Source: Phellopilus nigrolimitatus (lineage: Eukaryota > Basidiomycota > Agaricomycetes > Hymenochaetales > Hymenochaetaceae). From it: a DNA stretch of 32,832 nt. The stretch's first letter is position 1, and each line of letters begins with the position of its first letter. A program made the translations under genes and the position numbers. Positions 12,539 through 25,934 of the stretch are shown piece by piece. The stretch covers positions 1-32,832 of the forward strand of contig JAJOHG010000288.1 of the NCBI GenBank assembly GCA_021029095.1. The letters are read 5' to 3'. Under the pieces are notes generated by a model, which was not told where the DNA came from, ran no database searches, and worked only from the letters and a program-made list of their open reading frames with translations.

Positions 12539-14714
12539 ATGGCCTTAGTTGAGGGTCAAGCTAGGGTCCTGAGAACGATGTTGACTACACTCGATGTGGA
12601 TGTCCTTCTTCATATCATTTCCCTGCTAAACGTGGAGGATATTCTGTCTTTGAGACTGGCGAGTAAATCAGGCAAATCGATTCGTTCGTTCCGCTCGAAC
12701 TCATCACCCCTGCCCTCTAGACATCTAGACAGATTGCATCAATTACTCGGCTTCGAACAGTTTGGCATAACGTGCTCACACGACAGGTCCTTACCCAGGA
12801 TATACCTCTTACCAGGAGCTACTCTACCTCTAATAACAGGCAGCTTCTTTCATACAATAATCTTGCGGAGATATCCCCGTCCGAGCTCGAACACGCAGTG
12901 CGAGGTGCGCTCCACGCCAACGAAAACTGGCAACGGGAACGTCCATCACGTACTCGCGCCTCACGGATACAGGCTAGGGTTGGCCGAGTAGATCTGCTTA
13001 AATTTCTCAAGGTACACTCTTTCGTTGCGGAAGCAGATTCGGATGAAGTAAACGATGGACGCTTCCTCATGTCCTTCGGCCATGGCCGAGAGTCCCCTTC
13101 TGAAATGCATATGCAGGTATGGGACACTGAGGCGACTGGGCCAGATGCCGAGGAGGGCGTGCAGCTTGTCGGATTTTGGTCAGGAAGAGGACGCGCTATC
13201 AAATTGGCAATGGACGAAGAAAGCGGATTACATGGACGGGCTATTGGCCCCGGTATCCAACAAATCTCAAGGGGAGCAATGGTCGCCATATCTCGGAGCT
13301 TCGAAACGTCTGTGCTCTGTTACTTACTGATACATAATTTTGCTGATGCTTGATCTTCATCTGTGTCGAAACAGCTTAGGGTCAGACGAGATCTCTTTTT
13401 CCCTTGACATTCTGTGCTTAAGCCCGGAACGGCCACCGTTAGGACACCATCCGAATGTGCACACGGTCAAATCGTTCATAATTCCTGGACCAGTGATTGC
13501 GCGGGCGCTGTATGGCAGATACGTTGCACTGCAGGTACGCGCGGATATTACGGACGAGCTCGGACAAGGGTATGCGCATGGTATCTTGAAAGTTGTCGAC
13601 TGGTTTCGAAGCACCAAGTTAAGCTCTCTGAGAGAGTTAGGGACGAGGCCTGGTGCTAGTAAATCGAACAACGAGGAAGAGGTGGCCATTGAGCTCGCTT
13701 TCTCTGCACACGGAGCAGTAAGTCTATCCAGTCGGAACTTTAGCGTATATTGGAAGATTCGAAGCATTCTGCCTATAGAACCGCGCTGTCCGCCATGTGC
13801 AGTTCCAGCACGATTGGGTTCTTGTCTTCCGTGAGTCTGTATTGGAAATGTACTTCCTCCCGCCGAGTGTACTTGGCACCTCCGCGTCAACAAGAGCGCG
13901 CGTGCTGCACCCAGTAGCATGTCACCAGTGGACATGGCGGATTGATTCTGTCGTAGTAACTGAGCGAGTCTCCTGGATGCACGAACGCGCCGCGTTGAGT
14001 TGCGTAACATGCGATGGACGTGGGTACGTGGCAGACAGTGAACGCACCTCAACCAGCGACAAGATGGATCAGCAAATTACGTGCGCCTGTCGGTATCGCC
14101 CTCTCTCTATTGCCGTGCGCTTCGACAGCTTCTTTCCCTGGCCCGTTAATTTGTTACACCACTACGTGCTAGACGTCGATCAGTCCGTACATCTCAACGG
14201 CCTGGAGGCTACCCCGCAAGCGCCGTACATCCTGTTTCCTACGCTCATGCACACCGTCCCCTCCAGTGTGCGCCTATTCGGGCACTCCATTCTCGCGATG
14301 GATCGCTTCGGGACGCTCGTATGGACGGACAATGAGGCGGCTGAATATAGGGTCAGCCAGGATACCAGTGTGCATGGAGAAGCAGAAGTTGAGGCAGAAC
14401 ATGCCCCGGGCCGATCCTCGTATGGCGATTCGGGCGAGCGCGTCGCAGGGCGACGTCTGCCACTCTCTTCCAGGCCAGGCTCCGAAGCTAAAGCAGCTCC
14501 TTCAGCGCCACTACCATCGGCCGATACGACCACTAGTGAGCCGGATTCCCAACCGGAGGCTATGGTGTCTCTTCATGACGAGCTCGCCCCGGCGACGTCG
14601 TTGTTCGGGATGCGCACTATGGATGGGTGGTGCTCCATTGCGCTAAGTGAGCGTGCGGGACGCATTGCGCTTGGGGACACTGACGGCTTCTTCGAGTTGT
14701 GGGATCATTTTTAA
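12539..14714 (+). CDS. F-box protein with beta-propeller-like C-terminal region
   Basis: The N-terminus carries an F-box (LDVDVLLHIISLLNVEDILSLRL, then ITRLRTVWHNVL), so the protein is probably an SCF ubiquitin-ligase substrate receptor. Later exons are well supported: an exon ending 13307, then 13375-13717, then 13803-14714, all in phase. The first junction is unclear: donor 12688 with acceptor 12728 keeps frame with a 41-bp intron; donor 12663 with acceptor 12760 also keeps frame but removes part of the F-box helix. The long region after the F-box has short beta-rich motifs typical of Agaricomycete F-box proteins with a degenerate propeller (GRFLMSFG, MQVWDTEA, WVLVFRESVLEMYFLP, GRIALGDTDGFFELWD). 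A disordered insert (Ser/Pro/Glu-rich, about 14380-14570) precedes the C-terminus. The last 320 bp of coding sequence recur at 20263 and, in part, at 16887. Confidence 0.75.
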
Positions 14715-14770
14715 TGGCGCCGGCCGAGAGACAACGCGCGTATTGGTCACGTGCCATGTACGGCTTGTCG
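14386..14770 (+). repeat. Copy A of a duplicated F-box gene tail (in the intact gene)
   Basis: From CAGAAC at 14395 to the stop codon at 14712 this segment matches 20269-20586 without an indel. I count about eight differences in 318 bp. Similarity continues past the stop into the 3' flank (TATTGGTCACGTG near 14741-14755). It encodes the disordered insert and the final propeller-like repeat of the F-box protein. Confidence 0.9.
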
Positions 14771-15341
14771 AGTTCCCAACTCCTTTGCTAAAGCCCTGCA
14801 TCGACGTGACGGCGTGTGTAACTCGATGTCGAGAAAATGTCCATCGTATGTAGTAGTAGATGTTGGGTCTTAACTTGTCTTCAAATTTGCGACCCTCGCA
14901 ACATAATGCATGTGGACTGAGGCATTTATCAAGGAAATTACAGATACTCAAACATATGAATTCACTCGGACGCTGAGTCTTCCTACCTGTCCACATGCCT
15001 ATCATCGCTCCCGACAAAAGTCTCGGTCCTGTTGCAGCTCCAGCTCAAAGTAAAATATGTAGAAAGGACCTGCGTAGGACCAGTGGAGAGGGCTCGGGAG
15101 TTCTGCATCTCAGAATCGGCCTCAGAATAGACGGCTCTTCCTTTCACAATGGATTTGTGGAGATGCAAAAGCATCCGGCTAGTCATCGTTCCAATTGCGA
15201 CGTGGAATGGGCTGTGTTTGAGGTCAAATAAGCATATTGCGCGTCGAGTATCATTTAAAAATCAAATAATGCCTCATCACCTGTAGCTGAACCACGGGAC
15301 ATGCGTGACATTCTAAGTTGGATATGAGGTATAGGAAATCA
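14715..15341. other. Intergenic region between convergent F-box and membrane-protein genes
   Basis: The flanking genes converge, so this stretch should hold two 3' ends. Open frames around 14995-15231 have no recognisable domain. I see nothing else supported. Confidence 0.45.
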
Positions 15342-16345
15342 TTACCGAGAGCGTAGATGAAGTGAATGACGCACAGTGACCATCAGGTTGTTGAGGACCA
15401 GCAACGAAGTGACACTACATTCGGGAGACGAAAGATTAGCTGGGTCTCATCGATGCGGCGATAGGATATATTCTTACCCAAAGAAATATAGCAGGTTATC
15501 GTTCACGATGACTGTGAATACCAAACCATTCACATATGAGCCTCCTTTGAGCCTCGAGATGATCTCCCGAAGTGACTTGACGAGTGCAAAGGCAAAGAGA
15601 ACTCCCTCGAATATCGTCGCTAAATGATAAATCGTGTTCGGTGAATTTGTCCCACAGAATCGGAAGCAATGCCGTAAGTATTTCTGATGCTTACCTGGGA
15701 CCCACTGTGCCCACTCAATTCCTGTATGAATTACAAGACATCCATGAATAGGAAGGTCATTGGCACTGCGTATGACAGCAGCGCGACCTTCGGCAACATG
15801 GTGTAAAATCCACAGGAAGCCTGCGATCGACGTGAGAAAAAGGATGATGTTGAACGTAGCAACCTTAGCGTGCCAGTCAGAATGAGAAGAAAGAGCAAAG
15901 CAAGGGATACAAATACCCTTTTTGAACAATTATAAAGCGCGTAAATGCGGAGTTGCATAATGATCTCGACAAACCACAGGCTGATGGCACCGATGACACG
16001 GATGGTCGAGTCCATTGCGACGCAGCTGTGGGAATATTCAACAGAATTTAGCTTAGTAAATTGTAAGAGGCAAAACAGTGAAATTTGGCCGACTCACACT
16101 TCCAGACTAGGTCGGAACTTCGCGAATGAATGAATTTGTACCACATCGAAGACTGCCAGCAGAATGGTGTAATACCGAATCTTTTTGAAAGAAATGAAGT
16201 ATGAGATCGCTAGAGTTGTAGACGACGTACCCAAAGGAATAGGAATTTTGCACGACTCATTGATCCCGGCTTTTGAAACAGTATGGCGTCAGCGCAAAAA
16301 ATTAGCCACGAGAATGCGATATAGTCTGACCCATATATATTGAAC
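15342..16345 (-). CDS. DUF6533-type multi-pass membrane protein (5' end not resolved)
   Basis: This looks like the basidiomycete DUF6533 membrane family, function unknown. Exons 16345-16231, 16180-16098, 16025-15917, 15863-15695, 15619-15478 and 15414-15342 join in frame to about 229 residues. Transmembrane stretches include YIAFSWLIFCADAILF, RAKFLFLWIRYYTILLAVFDVV, VIGAISLWFVEIIMQLRIYALYN (the family's signature segment), VATFNIILFLTSIAGFLWIL, ATIFEGVLFAFALV and VTSLLVLNNLMVTV. The order TM1, short loop with KPGSMSRAKFLF, TM2, then the IMQLRIYAL block fits the family well. The first exon with the ATG is missing from my model: a stop precedes 16345 in frame and the preceding exon must end with two spare bases, but I could not choose it. 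The C-terminus is short for the family (often about 300 residues). Confidence 0.72.
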
Positions 16346-18029
16346 CTAAAGTAATTCAATCGTCAAAGTATTAGTTTGAAGGGTCGAAAGGTGTGAAGCA
16401 ATTAACCTCCTTCATCCTTGATAGTGTCAACTTGAAGATCCAAAAACACCGTCAGAAAGCTAGCTGACAAAGTTAAGCATTCATTTAAGCTCACAGTAGT
16501 CAAGCAGGACCCATGTGAGGGATGTGGCTGATAAATCGAGGCCAATGAATATATTCATGTAGTGATAAGTTGAGAAGCGCACGACTAGTGTACAAAGGGA
16601 TGCTCGCTGACTTGAGCAGTGAGATGGCCTCTGACATGTCGTTCGACGTAGTGCATAGACCAATGGCTATAAGTAAAAGCGCGAAAACGAGACAAAAAGA
16701 GGCTGGGCGCCGCAGATTATATAGGATAGACATATTCCCCGTAAGGAATTTAGGAAACTTGGGGTCCGACCAAATCATTTACCTACAGCCGGGTGTAAAA
16801 AGTAATTGTAATCGGCGGTGGACATGCCAAATAGGACAAAGTAGTCACACGTTGATCGTTCAACCCATTTTTTCGCCACGTCGCATCATGACGAGCTTGC
16901 CCCGGCGACGTCGCTCGGGATGCGCGTTATGGATAAGTGGTGCTCCATTGCGCTAAGTGAGTGGACGGGACGCATTGCACTTGGGGATACTGACGGCTTT
17001 TTCGAGTCATAACATAAAGAGGCATTGTGGGATATTTTTGATGGCGCGGCGCGCCGGCCGAGCGACACGCTTTGTCCTTGAAGCTTGAAGCTCCGGATCC
17101 TAGCAAATGAACTTTCCTGGCCTTCCCTATAAGATGTCATCGTGTCTTTCCTGAGCATGTGGTCGGGTTTTCTGTTCGGTACGAATCTTCTCATCGATTA
17201 CATGTTTTTCGCGCGGTCAGTGAAAACTATCTGGGAGGCTCCCATGGTTCTTCGCAATATATATATCTGCTTGCGTGTGCGTCCAGCATCGATGCTACCT
17301 GGATTTAGAGAGCCATAACGTTCCTACGAGCTTTTTTGGTCTGTATCAATTTCAACTTGAAAGCTTTCCCCCACGTCGTCTGGACTTTACTGACCCCCAT
17401 CATCACCTTTTTTTGTACTGAGGTTTTGCCCTACTTTATCCGTCGCAAGCTGCCGTCTGGTCTCAAAAAACTTCTGGAGATATTTTTTGATATTTCGCCA
17501 ACGGACGCTCATGACCCCGTGCATCGTCTCGCGTCTCAGCGCAACCAAGGCCTTCCCTCCACGTCCAAACAGCATCTGTATTGCTTGTCATGAACACAAC
17601 ATTCCCTCATTTTCTTCCCTCATTCTCGCTCGAAAATTTCCGGCTAGTCGCGGACGAATCAGCAGGGACGTGCGCATCGATGAAGGTAAGTTTCCCCAAC
17701 ACTCGGCCAGCGCAGTGATGTGTTGTCGTTTGGAATCGTCTCTTGTCCACGTCAATTGCTCAACGAGTCACACCGATCTACTTTGTTTTCTATCTTAATG
17801 GCTTATTCCGAATTTCAAATAATACGGTATTGTCAGGACACGGCAGAACGGGAATTTTATTTCAGCAACGCGGGATCTGCCTTTGTGTTCGCAAAGGAAA
17901 ATGTCGGTGAGTGTCAATTACAAATTTTCAGCAATGATATCCCAACGAGTGGGGCTGATACAAGAGGAACGATAGAAGAACAAATGGAATAATATACAGT
18001 GACTGACAGGTCCGTAAAGTACGACCGCT
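16346..18029. other. Gene-poor stretch with F-box tail fragment; no intact gene seen
   Basis: The first part should contain the missing 5' exon and promoter of the DUF6533-type gene. A diverged fragment of the F-box tail lies at 16887-17080. Short open frames at 17336-17593 and 17487-17798 do not connect to convincing exons and show no domain. Confidence 0.45.
16887..17080 (+). pseudogene. Copy B: diverged fragment of the F-box gene tail
   Basis: About 190 bp match the end of the F-box gene at 14573-14740: CATGACGAGCTTGCCCC..., ATGGATAAGTGGTGCTCC, and GACTGACGGCTT-type sequence, with small deletions (a 4-bp loss near 16915) and many substitutions. The frame ends early at FFESStop. It shares with copy C, but not copy A, the 3' motif GCGACAC...TTGTCCTT after the stop and the AGTGAGTG change. 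It is a relic without an F-box. Confidence 0.85.
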
Positions 18030-19126
18030 TCAAAATCGCCTTTCCGCCCTCGGGAGAGCATGTAAAGTCTTGCGCGCCTGTACATGTCGAAAGATTTTTA
18101 TGAGGTTGACGATGGGCTATACGTGAGTTCGCAATTAGTGGGCGATCTATTGGATGATGCTCAGAAGACTCACATAGATATTGGTCTTTACCTCAAACAA
18201 ACCCAACTCCTCTTTCGCTTCCTCTAGCCGGTTTACTAGCGCCAACATGCGGCCGAGGGTCACATTGCGGCATACCTTGTCACCCGCAAAGGTGAGCAGA
18301 TGGAGAAGGCCGCGCATGTACCCATGCGTCTGTCTGTTGGCGAAAAGAAGTTCTGCCGAGAGAGCGACATCGGGACTCGTGAGGATGTTCGCTTTCAGGA
18401 GCTTTCCGAGAAGCATCGCGACGATGAGGCCACGGCCTGTGTTGGCGAAGCGTTTTGTCTGCGCCGCGCTGATTGCTTCGTGATCGTACTCATCCTGAAC
18501 GACGAACCCGTCGTATTCGCCGAAAGAAGCGAACTTATTCCCGTTCTCCTGCAACCTTTGTGTCAGAAGAGGAAGAGGAGTGGATCAGAGAAACTCACCG
18601 GGCTCCAGACGCTGAAGAACAGTTGGATCGCAGCCAATCGAATGGCGCGGGTCGCGTCCTCTCTGACGAGCCTCGGAAGGCTCACCAGCCAGGCACGAAC
18701 GACAGGGACGGTGTTCACAACATCGCCGGCAGTCTCAGCTCTCTGTATCGCTTCGACTGCAGTCTTGACGGTGGTGACCCCGTACGCGTCCCATAAAAGG
18801 TGTGGAGATGCGGGCGCATCCCCTTTACAGTTGTTGAAGCGAGACAGGGAAGGTTGACTGCCTCCCCTGCTCGTGATATCGATATAATCGGTTGAACTGG
18901 TCGGTTTAGTACCGACCGCCCACGAAGGGCATCGAAACGCTGTGGCTGGGTCAAATGAGGAGGCCGAGGACAGCGAGCCGAAGCTGGATGTCGAGCATGC
19001 CGGCGACAGCGGATAAGAGCGGAATTGCCCGTTGTACTTGTGTAAGAAAGCAGATGGGGGAGGAGTGGAAGACGGTAGGCCTTCGAAGACGAGGGTAGGA
19101 GAGGAGGAACGCGAGAAGGGTGTCAT
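18030..19126 (-). CDS. Hypothetical protein, helical C-terminal half (3 exons)
   Basis: I do not recognise the family. Exons 19126-18599, 18548-18174 and 18116-18030 are each phase 0 and join to 329 residues. The first 100 residues are Ser/Pro-rich and probably disordered (SSTPPPSAF, SSFGSLSSASSF). From about residue 115 the sequence becomes amphipathic and helical: HLLWDAYGVTTVKTAVEAIQ, PVVRAWLVSLPRLVREDATR, GRGLIVAMLLGKLLKANIL, GYMRGLLHLLTFAGDKVC, LGRMLALVNRLEEAKEELGLF. This suggests an all-alpha repeat fold (armadillo-, HEAT- or MIF4G-like), but this is only an impression. No signal peptide or membrane segment is seen. The clean phase of all three exons makes a real gene likely. Confidence 0.75.
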
Positions 19127-20262
19127 GTTGCAGTGGTGAGGGTTGTGAACGTTACGGTGGGCTTGGTTCAGTGGAGTTTGGTTGAAGTGCTGCTGGTTCT
19201 GAGCGGGACCTTTTTATGCCACACCAATCGGTCTGCGCACTGCCGCATGGCAGATGCATGGTTTACACGTGTTGGGAGCTGTTGGGCGTCTATTTCCCGA
19301 TCGGTATTTATTATTGTCTTTCCGCACCCCCTTTCTTTTTGTTCGGTTTGATTCCGGTGCGCGAATCGGCACTGGGCCCTGCTACGCCCAGTGCGCGTGA
19401 TATGTTGGAGGGATTGGCGTGGCTCGAAATGCGCTTCCCGGGCTCTCTCACTAGTTCAATTTTCTAGAGGGAACACTGCCGCAGTATCGAGGCCTCTGCA
19501 CCTCGAACTACGAATCAAAAAGAAGGTGCGTGTTCTGCCGGCATTTGCTGCGCCTTGCTTCGAATCTTAGCGCGCGCAATACTCGTGCACCGAACGGATG
19601 AATGACTCGATATTAGGATGCTGTGTCGAAAGGCTCACATGTGTATTGTTCACACCTTCACTCGACTTGATTTCGAAGTTCTTCTTTGATCGTTTTCGTT
19701 TTATTCCTGACAGGCGCCTGCGCCCGGAGCAGCTCCGGTGAACATTCTTCAAAGGGCCCGCCATCCTTGGCAAGTACTTCCCCGATATAGGACGATTGGT
19801 GAAGGTTTTCACGCTACGTCCTTCAGGGAAGGCTGCGACAACCGCGCACAGTGAACTGTGCTTACCTCGCGGATAAACGCTATCTTTGCGAATTAGTGAG
19901 CGAAACGATCTCCTTCGATAACGGCATCGAAAGCGAAGTAGCAGTGTACGTATTCCAGTACAATGCATCACACGTATACTATAGTACTTATCTCCCCTGC
20001 TAATTAGGTCCGGATATATCGCACTTTTGTTTCTACGTGAGGGCATTAGGGTCTCTAAATACATTGCTTGAACATGGCTTTCTAGCGTTTTGCTTTTCTC
20101 TGCGCGAGCCTTTGTTGCGAGCGTTCAAAAAACTCAGCCACAAGAAACTAGCAGCTTCCATGAGCCGGAGGAAGCCCAACCCAGGGTCGAGCATTAGTTC
20201 ACATCAGTTCTCATCCGTGGAAGGTGAGGAGCGTCGGTTTTTGATTCACCAGCGAGCGGAGG
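19127..20262. other. Intergenic region, no gene supported
   Basis: The first few hundred bases are the promoter side of the 18030-19126 gene. The minus-strand open frame at 19567-20064 has no recognisable motif or splice partner, and the plus-strand frame entering from 20037 becomes the F-box tail copy at 20263 only by chance of frame. Confidence 0.45.
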
Positions 20263-20643
20263 CTGAGACAGAACATACCCCCGGCCGATCCCCGTATGGC
20301 GATTCGGGCGAGCGCGTCGCAGGGCAACGTCTGCCACTCTCTTCCAGGCCAGGCTCCGAAGCTAAAGCAGCTCCTTCAGCGCCACTACCATCGGCCGATA
20401 CGACCACTAGTGAGCCGGATTCCCAACCGGAGGCTATGGTGTCTCTTCATGACGAGCTCGCCCCGGCGACGTCGTTGTTCGGGATGCGCACTATGGATGG
20501 GTGGTGCTCCATTGCGCTAAGTGAGTGAGCGGGACGCATTGCGCTTGGGGACACTGACGGCTTCTTTGAGTTGTGGGATCATTTTTGATGGCGCCGGCCG
20601 CGCGACACACTTGTCCTTCAGCGTATTGGTCACGTGTCATGTA
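20263..20643 (+). pseudogene. Copy C: near-identical fragment of the F-box gene tail
   Basis: This copy aligns with 14389-14760 without indels across the coding part (constant offset of 5874 bp) and with roughly 97% identity by eye. The reading frame is cut by TGA at 20526-20528 where copy A has CGT (Arg). No F-box or upstream exon accompanies it. The open frame that runs into it from 20037 has an unrelated N-terminal part. The 3' flank also matches (GCGTATTGGTCACGTG). It is best called a recent partial duplication, not a gene. Confidence 0.88.
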
Positions 20644-20817
20644 CTGCGTCAGCACGAGTGTCGAGTGGCTGCGGTCTCACGTGATGAGCCTTGTCGAAGT
20701 GGCATACATATTGATTTACCGTGGCACGCTCTGAAAAGACATATCATTACAGGCTTTCCGGAAAACCTTGTCAGTACGCACTTTTTTTTTCAACTTTTGT
20801 GCTGTATCTCCATTTGG

Positions 20818-20874
20818 CAATAGTTGCTATGTATGGTAATAGTTGCTAAAATCAGTAATAGTTGCTTAATGCGG
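20818..20874. repeat. Three 19-bp subrepeats in the left arm of the hairpin element
   Basis: The core AATAGTTGCT recurs at exact 19-bp spacing in units starting at 20818, 20837 and 20856. Spaced copies like these within terminal arms often act as transposase binding sites; that role is inference. Confidence 0.85.
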
Positions 20875-21098
20875 ACACTGCCATTTGCGGGTGATCGGCT
20901 CGTGGACACGACAAGTCATGAAAGACTTCAGCAGTACTCATGCCCTTCCGAAAGATCAGTGAAGACATAAAAATGCGTGGCTACATGACAATGGCTATGT
21001 TCTTGATGACATCTATGAAATACTTGACTTCTCTGAACACAGTCTTCACAGCTGGCAGCACAACTGTCCACGCGCCGATCACCCGCAAATGGCAGTGT

Positions 21099-21155
21099 CC
21101 GCATTAAGCAACTATTACTGATTTTAGCAACTATTACCATACATAGCAACTATTG
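21099..21155. repeat. Three 19-bp subrepeats in the right arm of the hairpin element (inverted)
   Basis: The mirror image of the left-arm array: AGCAACTATT recurs in units starting at 21099, 21118 and 21137, again 19 bp apart. Confidence 0.85.
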
Positions 21156-21510
21156 CCAAATGGAGATACAGCACAAAAGTTGTGAAAAAAAAGTGCGTAC
21201 TGACAAGGTTTTCCGGAAAGCCTGTAATGCAATAAGTCAAATTTTAATGTCGGGGACTTTTGCTGTCCATGACATATGAATCGGCACGTAGCGACAAAAA
21301 CTTTCGACTAAAGCGGAGTTGAAAACGAGCTGTGCAGCCGTCGTTCGATATTCATCATCTCTCAAACGCACGTCGACTTACAGGGAATCTGCTACAGTAA
21401 GAAAATCGCATTTTTTTTTCGATAGGACAATAAGACCTGATAAGTTTGACATGACCATACTGATACAGTGATCAAACCGAATCTCGAAAATCATATTGTT
21501 GCATCTGAAA

Positions 21511-23019
21511 ATGCCTCGGGATAGCGTCTACGTCAAGGATACGACTTATCCCAGGAGACGAATACAGATACCATTCGGCACGCCAACAGATGTGCTTCTC
21601 GCGAACCTATCGCTGACACACGGGATTCCGTTGGACACAATCGACCTTTTTCTAGCCACGCTGCGACATTCGTCCTTCAATGTCAACGAAATCGCTCTTC
21701 AGGAGTCCTCCGATATCGAGCTACGCATCGAGGAGTGCATGATTCAGCGCCGGAAATCGCTCATGGATCGGTATGGATCGTGCACGGTTGGAATACCTCA
21801 TACCATCCTCGACTACGTAGTCGACGCCTTACTTTCCGAAACGGACCCTTTAGCGCTCGATGTTCAATCATACGAAAGTAATCCGTCTAGACGCTTCGGA
21901 TATCTCGAGAGCAGGACATTCGGCGCCATGGCTCTTGTCCATCGAACCTGGACAGATTACGCGCGGCGTGGGCTATGGCGTAGAATCATCGTCGACGGCG
22001 AGGATACGGGTACATATCCACCTATTTCGCTTTCCCACTATTTGCGAGAACTCGCAATAGTACCCCACTACAGCGTGAAGGCCAATGTTAGGATGCAATC
22101 ATGGAATCACATTACCGACGTTCTTTGCCATGCGCCCTATCTCCGAACATTGTACGTCGATGTGAACCACATGCGCGTACCTAGCGAAGTGTATCGTGCG
22201 TTTTTTTCGCAGCTTGGACCTCATTTATCTTTAGAGGAACTCTGGATAATGAGAGAAACGCAACGTTGCCAGGAAGGTATATGTGCGGCAGTGTTGCGCC
22301 TTCAAGGCCTCAAATATTTGGTTCTGGAACGCTGGGATAGTGACCCTCACGCCCATTTACCATTCGGTTTGAACATTTCAACGCAACGCCTGGAATCTGT
22401 AGCGATAATGGCTCCCTCAAATCTGAACTGTGCCCCTTGTTTTCTCAGACCCCGCAATGGGTACCCCGTGCAGAATCTGTCTGTTGCTTTGCTCAATGAC
22501 CGCCAAGCAGAAATGAACGCATTGCTTGTTCCGCATCTCGATGAGTGTTTACCCTTCCTAAAATCACTTGATATAACAACTTCATGGAATCGATATGAGC
22601 CAGAACACTCATATAAACGCCTCAACGCAGTACTGTCAAGGGCCATTAATCTTCAGCAGTTTACGCTCATCGTTGCTGATGCGGTGTCCACTTCGCGTCT
22701 GGACCTTCCCAGAACTCTCACCAAGTTGCATATACATCATCATCTTTTTCCATCACTCGAATTTTGTCCTGACCCTGGAGACGAAAACATTGCATGCATA
22801 GTCGAAAGTTTGTGTTCTTCTCCTTCGTCGTCAGAAATGAGCCGATTTGAGAGGCTTGTCGTTTCCTGCGAAAACATAAATGGGGGAAAGGAGTTGGAAA
22901 CACTTTACTCTAAGACCTGGACAACCTGCCAAACCCTAGGTATCAGGATTTCCTTCGAGTATCGCAGATCCCCTGGTCTGAAGTCTATCGTGAAATGGAT
23001 AGAAAATGCACGCGGATGA
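21511..23019 (+). CDS. F-box/leucine-rich-like protein, family member 1 (intronless)
   Basis: A single open frame of 502 residues starts at ATG 21511; an upstream in-frame TTG at 21496 is not a likely fungal start. The N-terminal 85 residues (PRRRIQIPFGTPTDVLL...) precede an F-box-like segment, VGIPHTILDYVVDALLSETDPL, then MALVHRTWTDYARRGLWRR. After that come repeated short leucine motifs (LRELAIV, LRTLYVDV, LEELWIMRE, LKYLVLERW, LESVAIMA, LKSLDITT, LTKLHIHH), suggesting an LRR-type solenoid. The likely role is a substrate receptor of an SCF ubiquitin ligase; the target is unknown. Paralogs lie at 29612-30856 and 31225-32703 on the other strand. The hairpin element sits just upstream and could affect its promoter. 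Confidence 0.85.
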   Translation: MPRDSVYVKDTTYPRRRIQIPFGTPTDVLLANLSLTHGIPLDTIDLFLATLRHSSFNVNEIALQESSDIELRIEECMIQRRKSLMDRYGSCTVGIPHTILDYVVDALLSETDPLALDVQSYESNPSRRFGYLESRTFGAMALVHRTWTDYARRGLWRRIIVDGEDTGTYPPISLSHYLRELAIVPHYSVKANVRMQSWNHITDVLCHAPYLRTLYVDVNHMRVPSEVYRAFFSQLGPHLSLEELWIMRETQRCQEGICAAVLRLQGLKYLVLERWDSDPHAHLPFGLNISTQRLESVAIMAPSNLNCAPCFLRPRNGYPVQNLSVALLNDRQAEMNALLVPHLDECLPFLKSLDITTSWNRYEPEHSYKRLNAVLSRAINLQQFTLIVADAVSTSRLDLPRTLTKLHIHHHLFPSLEFCPDPGDENIACIVESLCSSPSSSEMSRFERLVVSCENINGGKELETLYSKTWTTCQTLGIRISFEYRRSPGLKSIVKWIENARG

Positions 23020-23252
23020 CGGAATGATATTTTCTGGTCGATAGCCATCGGCATGACGTGGATGATGCTGTCAAATGCGTGATTGTTCTAATAATTGAAT
23101 GCTCTATTTATAATATACAGCTTTCAGCAGGTTTCCAGTAGGATTTGCGCAAAAGCGTAAAAATATCCCCGCAGTATATAAAGGGAACGCAGATCCCAAA
23201 GAGCGATTAAAAACCAAATTAAAAGAGACATTAAAGCCGTGGATTTATGACT

Positions 23253-25934
<2,682 letters not shown>

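Larger units (their letters stand above)
20748..21226. mobile_element. Hairpin (foldback/MITE-like) element with TA target duplication
   Basis: Two arms of about 158 bp (20750-20907 and 21066-21224) are near-perfect inverted copies around a 158-bp centre. The outer ends read CAGGCTTTCCGG and its reverse complement, each bordered by TA, which fits a TA target-site duplication as made by Tc1/mariner-type elements. The arms differ by only a few bases, such as a short indel in the poly-T/poly-A run. No transposase frame is present, so the element would be non-autonomous. It lies 285 bp upstream of the F-box/LRR-like gene at 21511 and about 100 bp after F-box tail copy C. Confidence 0.88.

Noticed and set aside
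17336..17798. Small plus-strand frames with hydrophobic N-terminus, considered as a secreted peptide
   Set aside because: The start at 17336 is not ATG-supported in a convincing context, the two frames overlap out of phase, and no splice structure joins them.
20037..20528. Plus-strand open frame of 163 residues considered as a gene
   Set aside because: The second half is the F-box tail copy and the first half is unrelated; there is no F-box, and the frame ends at a stop that is absent from the intact gene.
20928..21149. Short open frame in the centre of the hairpin element, considered as a transposase remnant
   Set aside because: It is only 73 residues, spans the loop and part of one arm, and shows no DDE-type motif.
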